DNA of 18,960 nucleotides from CALEUX01 sp037439945 (GTDB lineage: Bacteria > Bacteroidota > Bacteroidia > Bacteroidales > Marinilabiliaceae). Each line of letters opens with the position of its first letter. Within the stretch, counting starts at the first letter, position 1. Under the pieces are notes generated by a model. It searched no databases, had not been told where the DNA came from, and was given only the letters and a program-made list of their open reading frames with translations. The stretch covers positions 1-18,960 of the forward strand of contig JBBIVA010000070.1 in assembly GCA_037439945.1 (NCBI GenBank), in the 5' to 3' direction. Shown in pieces: positions 16,401-18,960 of the stretch. The translations under genes were made by a program, and so were the position numbers.

Positions 16401-17183
16401 ATCCGTTATAATTACTCCAAGGGTAGAATTAGTCTTTATGCCTTCTCAAACGAATTGGGACAGGCCTTTGGGGCAAATAACGATGTAATTGTAGGTGGGT
16501 TTAACCTTTCTGCCCCTAACGACAATGAAGGACCTAAGGTTGAAATGTATTTAAACAATGAATCCTTCAAACCTGGCGATAAAACCGGGACTGCCCCGCT
16601 TCTTTTTGCAAAGGTAACAGATGAATCAGGCATAAACACATCAGGTAGTGGAATTGGCCATGATATAATTCTTATAATAGACGGAGACAGGGATGACCCA
16701 ATAGTTTTAAACAGCTATTTCCAGGCTAAAAGTGACACTTATAAAGAAGGTTTGATAGTATTTCAGTTGCCACAATTACAAAAGGGTAAACATGAAATTT
16801 CATTAAAAGTGTGGGATAACTACAACAATTCAACCATTAGCGAAACATTCTTTTCAGTTGATGGTGACGATGATTTGAATATCAGAAATTTTAAATTTTA
16901 TCCAAATCCGTTAAGCCCTGCTACAACATCATATTTTTCGTTCGAAACCGATGAGCCCAACAGTAGCTTGTCAATTATTGCCGAAACTATAACATTATCA
17001 GGATTGATGCAAAATAAATATAAAGTACAAATTGTATCATCAGGCAATTTTATTGACCCAGTTCCATTATCTTTGCCGGCGCTTGGAATTAAGACCCCTG
17101 GCATTTATTTTGTAAGGTTCACTATCACAACAAATTCGGGAAGACAAAATTACGTTGTGCAAAAAATTGTGGTAGGTTCATAA
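13410..17183 (+). CDS. porU: Type IX secretion sortase PorU (C25 peptidase family)
   Basis: PorU is a surface gingipain-type cysteine protease that removes the C-terminal sorting domain of T9SS cargo and transfers the cargo to its anchor. The product has 1257 residues, starting at ATG 13410 with a signal peptide (about 1-21, LTIFVFIISTQILSG). The N-terminal region to about 480 is beta-rich. The peptidase domain spans about 520-900: YLLLFGNGSFDNK, GIGRFPV, the catalytic His767 in FNYVGHGSEN and the catalytic Cys801 in FVTATCEFSRFDNP. The 34-residue His-Cys spacing is like that of characterised PorU. The protein ends with an immunoglobulin-like and CTD-like segment (FYPNPLSP ... GIYFVRF), as PorU carries a sorting-domain fold that is retained. 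It precedes porV by 62 nt. Confidence 0.95.
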   Translation: MLRQFLTIFVFIISTQILSGQFKNEISSTVIINHIERTSEQSLPFKGEGEIRDNLPVYRFRIALPQNVSANDIEIKFTNLIWNISNDSYLKQVPNELKVLGHYPVNIRKEMFLEVELIPFAEIDGVTNRLESFVCNILYNTDKALSELKNGQTEKYTLNSVLKTGKWVKISISESGIHKIPYATLTTWGFSTPANVRIFGYGGEMVPRLNYVSRPDDLPEVALWHHNNAIYFYGQGTSLWSWNSEKNMFLHQLHNYCDEAYYFISDIQGTAKSIQQQATESRESNYTSSHFDDLRFHEQDVVNLLRSGRRWFGEKFSMTDGLVRSFNFSYPARDITLPIKISTRVACRDNVITNFEFTVNNNLTPTFTLSTPAISFGDYVGFYAHEKDGTYTGTDATPDVKISVTMQNTSGSVMGWLDYITVNARSNLRLTGHQLLFRDKSSHGDSKVTLFKLSNVTDETILWDITNRNSPERINTFKNGSTFEFKVSTDQLKEFVAFNPSGQFPVPTRIGPVENQNLHGTGNVDYIIVAPKEFSSQALQLASLHQKNSGLSTLVVNPELIYNEFSWGHKDPTAIRSFMKMLYDRAGTDLVKAPKYLLLFGNGSFDNKTSDPLTKSHIITYQSENSVHRTSTYVTDDYFGFLDDTEGVDDRFDRLDIGIGRFPVKTVAESQTSVDKVKAYMENQISGKWQKLLTFVGDDEDSNIHMRDANLLAGKIENNHPRFDIRKIYLDNYKKITTSTGKKYPEVENLINRTINEGTLIFNYVGHGSENVLAAEQIINIQGIKKWNNIRNLPVFVTATCEFSRFDNPYMVSAGEETFLNPKGGAIALLSTTRVVYSSLNYQLNNAFLNYVFMHNPDGSKPSLGDILRQTKIASGSSINKLNFTLLGDPAIKLAYPENKINLKKINNINIGEQVDTLKALSKILIESEVVDPNGSLFTNFNGTAEIIVYDKPDVVKTIGNDGATPFEFTQYSSIIFKGKATVTNGKFISEFIVPYDIRYNYSKGRISLYAFSNELGQAFGANNDVIVGGFNLSAPNDNEGPKVEMYLNNESFKPGDKTGTAPLLFAKVTDESGINTSGSGIGHDIILIIDGDRDDPIVLNSYFQAKSDTYKEGLIVFQLPQLQKGKHEISLKVWDNYNNSTISETFFSVDGDDDLNIRNFKFYPNPLSPATTSYFSFETDEPNSSLSIIAETITLSGLMQNKYKVQIVSSGNFIDPVPLSLPALGIKTPGIYFVRFTITTNSGRQNYVVQKIVVGS

Positions 17184-17245
17184 TAAATAGATTTTTTTTG
17201 TGTTTTAATTGATGGATTGACTAAAAAATATTCAATTTTTATAAA

Positions 17246-18418
17246 ATGATTAAAATTAATTTTAAACCGGTTTTTGCAATTGCTATTGGATGTCTTTCAT
17301 TTTGCCCTATAACATCATCAGCACAGGAAGTTAACCCAAATGAATTGGGGGGCCAGGTAAATATAATAAGTACCGCAGTTCCGTTTTTGGGTATTACACC
17401 TGACTCAAGATCAGGCGGTATGGGTAATGCCGGGGTGGCAATTTCACCAGATATTAACTCACAACACTGGAACCCTGCAAAATTTGCTTTCATAAAAGCC
17501 AATGTGGGAGTAGCCATGTCATATACACCATGGTTACGAAAACTGGTAAATGACATAAACATGTATTACCTTACCGGCTTTAAAAGACTTGACGAAATGC
17601 AGGTTATAAGCGGTTCTCTGAGATATTTTACACTGGGAGAAATAATATTCAGAGAAAATCCAGACGATAATGGAACACCTGTTAAACCAAATGAATTTGC
17701 CATTGATTTAGGTTATACCCGGGTGCTATCAGACCATTTTTCGGGCGCCGTGGTTTTCAGATATATACGCTCGGACCTTAACAGCGGAATTTCTCAGGAT
17801 GGAAGCATGCAGGCCGGAAATTCTTTTGCAGCCGACCTCGCTTTTTACTTTAAAACATCAACCGATTTGTTTGGCAGAACTTCAGATATATCTTCAGGGT
17901 TAAACATATCAAATATAGGGAATAAAATATCTTATGACGGGGACACAAAACAATTTATACCTACAAATTTTCGCCTGGGGGTAGCACTTTCAACTGATTT
18001 AGACCCATATAACAGTTTAACAATTGCCATTGATGCCAACAAACTATTGGTACCCACACCCGGGTTAACAACTAAAACCCAAAGCGAATATGCTCAGGAA
18101 TACCAGAATATGTCAGTTACCAAGGCAATTTTCAGTTCATTTTCCGATGCTCCGGGTGGTTTTAAGGAGGAATTACAGGAAATTAGTTACAGCATTGGCG
18201 CTGAATATTGGTATGACAAACAGTTTGCTGCCCGGGTGGGATATTTCAATGAGCATGAAAACAAGGGTAACAGAAAACATTTTACTGCCGGCCTGGGGTT
18301 AAAATTTAATATGTTAACCATAGATGCATCATATATAATTCCTGTTGTTCAAAATAACCCATTGGCAAATACAGTTAGGTTTACGCTTGGAATTGACCTT
18401 GACAGTATTATAAAATAA
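17246..18418 (+). CDS. porV: Type IX secretion outer-membrane protein PorV
   Basis: PorV (also LptO) is a 14-strand FadL-like outer-membrane barrel that shuttles T9SS cargo from the Sov translocon and, with PorU, forms the attachment complex. The 390-residue product has a signal peptide ending SSA before Gln27. The start of the mature protein contains NIISTAVPFLGITPDSRSGG and MGNAGVAISPD, family hallmarks, and the rest alternates amphipathic beta strands to a final strand ending in TLGIDLDSIIK. It follows porU by 62 nt and precedes ispF by 6 nt, so co-transcription is likely. The porU-porV pairing supports both assignments. Confidence 0.95.
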   Translation: MIKINFKPVFAIAIGCLSFCPITSSAQEVNPNELGGQVNIISTAVPFLGITPDSRSGGMGNAGVAISPDINSQHWNPAKFAFIKANVGVAMSYTPWLRKLVNDINMYYLTGFKRLDEMQVISGSLRYFTLGEIIFRENPDDNGTPVKPNEFAIDLGYTRVLSDHFSGAVVFRYIRSDLNSGISQDGSMQAGNSFAADLAFYFKTSTDLFGRTSDISSGLNISNIGNKISYDGDTKQFIPTNFRLGVALSTDLDPYNSLTIAIDANKLLVPTPGLTTKTQSEYAQEYQNMSVTKAIFSSFSDAPGGFKEELQEISYSIGAEYWYDKQFAARVGYFNEHENKGNRKHFTAGLGLKFNMLTIDASYIIPVVQNNPLANTVRFTLGIDLDSIIK

Positions 18419-18424
18419 CTTTTA

Positions 18425-18925
18425 ATGGGCCCGGTAATGTGGAAAACAGGCATTGGTTATGATGTACATAAACTTGCCGAAGGATATAAACTGTGGATTG
18501 GAGGAATTGAAATTCCGTTTAAAAAAGGTTCTGTTGGCCATTCAGATGGTGATGTTCTGATCCATGCTATTTGTGATGCAATATTAGGTGCTGCCAACCT
18601 TAGGGATATTGGTTATCATTTCCCTGATTCAGATCCCGGATTTAAAGGTATTGACAGTAAAATTTTACTTAAGAAAGTAATTGATATAACCCGCAGGGCC
18701 GGTTATGAATTAGGAAATATTGATTCAACCATTTGCCTTCAGGAGCCAAAACTAAGTACATTTATCCCTGTTATGGTAAAAACATTGGCATTTGTTATTG
18801 GTGTGGCTGAAGATCAAATATCGGTAAAAGCCACCACCACAGAAAAAATGGGGTTTACTGGAACTGGTGAAGGAATTTCGGCCTATGCATCAGTTTTAAT
18901 TTATAAAAAGAACATTAACCAGTAA
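18425..18925 (+). CDS. ispF: 2-C-methyl-D-erythritol 2,4-cyclodiphosphate synthase
   Basis: IspF makes the cyclic diphosphate intermediate of the non-mevalonate isoprenoid pathway, which feeds undecaprenyl phosphate and quinones. The zinc ligands are seen in GYDVHKL (Asp and His) and GHSDGDVLIHAICDAILGAANLRDIGYHFPD, plus the CDP-binding KATTTEKMGFTGTGEGISAYA. The open frame gives 166 residues from ATG 18425; ATG 18437 (beginning MWKTG) gives 162 and aligns the DxH motif better with the family, so the start is uncertain by four codons. It lies 6 nt after porV and overlaps the next gene by one base (TAATG), indicating translational coupling in a porU-porV-ispF operon. Confidence 0.95.
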   Translation: MGPVMWKTGIGYDVHKLAEGYKLWIGGIEIPFKKGSVGHSDGDVLIHAICDAILGAANLRDIGYHFPDSDPGFKGIDSKILLKKVIDITRRAGYELGNIDSTICLQEPKLSTFIPVMVKTLAFVIGVAEDQISVKATTTEKMGFTGTGEGISAYASVLIYKKNINQ

Positions 18926-18960
18926 TGCAAAAGGTTATATCATCTGATGACTTAAATAGT
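18925..18960 (+). CDS. Start of a further operon gene, cut by the window edge
   Basis: ATG at 18925-18927 overlaps the ispF stop by one base and the frame stays open for 12 codons (MQKVISSDDLNS) to the window end. The overlap argues for a real, translationally coupled gene. Too little is present to assign a family. Confidence 0.5.
   Translation, partial: MQKVISSDDLNS

Noticed and set aside
1..18960. CRISPR array, insertion sequence, prophage or attachment site
   Set aside because: No spaced direct repeats, transposase, integrase or phage structural genes were found; the tRNA gene has no repeated 3' end elsewhere in the window that I could see.

Overview
The window reads as ordinary chromosome of a Bacteroidota bacterium, most likely an AT-rich, non-Flavobacterium lineage such as Bacteroidales/Marinilabiliales; that finer placement is inference. 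Evidence for the phylum: type IX secretion (T9SS) genes porU, porV and gldJ, which are essentially confined to this phylum; the absence of clear Shine-Dalgarno sites before most genes; and a TTG-N19-TAnnTTTG promoter of the Bacteroidota primary-sigma type in front of the tRNA gene.

Layout. Positions 1-580 hold unrecognised, apparently broken coding fragments on +. Positions 585-2860 (minus strand) carry rex (NADH/NAD+-sensing repressor), a tRNA-Val(UAC) with its own promoter and terminator, and folC. Divergently, 3034-4374 encodes a PIN-PhoH RNase/ATPase fusion. Positions 4375-5243 have no intact gene but contain the decayed 3' end of a glycerol-3-phosphate dehydrogenase gene (glpD), readable across frameshifts. 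It runs tail-to-tail into an intact secreted family-43 glycoside hydrolase (5230-6798, minus). Positions 6805-7174 are mostly non-coding but contain what looks like the tail of a methyltransferase gene.

Positions 7175-9963 (+) form an envelope-type operon: inositol-monophosphatase family protein, LpxL/HtrB-type lipid A acyltransferase, and family-2 glycosyltransferase. Convergent to it are murF and, upstream of murF, the T9SS lipoprotein gene gldJ (both minus). A 571-bp AT-rich divergent control region separates gldJ from porU (T9SS sortase), porV (its outer-membrane partner), ispF and the first codons of a further gene (all +).

How they work together: GldJ, PorU and PorV are components of one machine that exports proteins across the outer membrane and cleaves and transfers them to a surface anchor. 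They sit with murF (peptidoglycan precursor) and ispF (isoprenoid precursor, the source of undecaprenyl carriers) and close to lipid A and glycan enzymes, so the right half is an envelope-biogenesis neighbourhood. I see no CRISPR array, insertion sequence, prophage or attachment site, and no system I would call new. The most interesting non-routine signals are the gene relics and the control regions.
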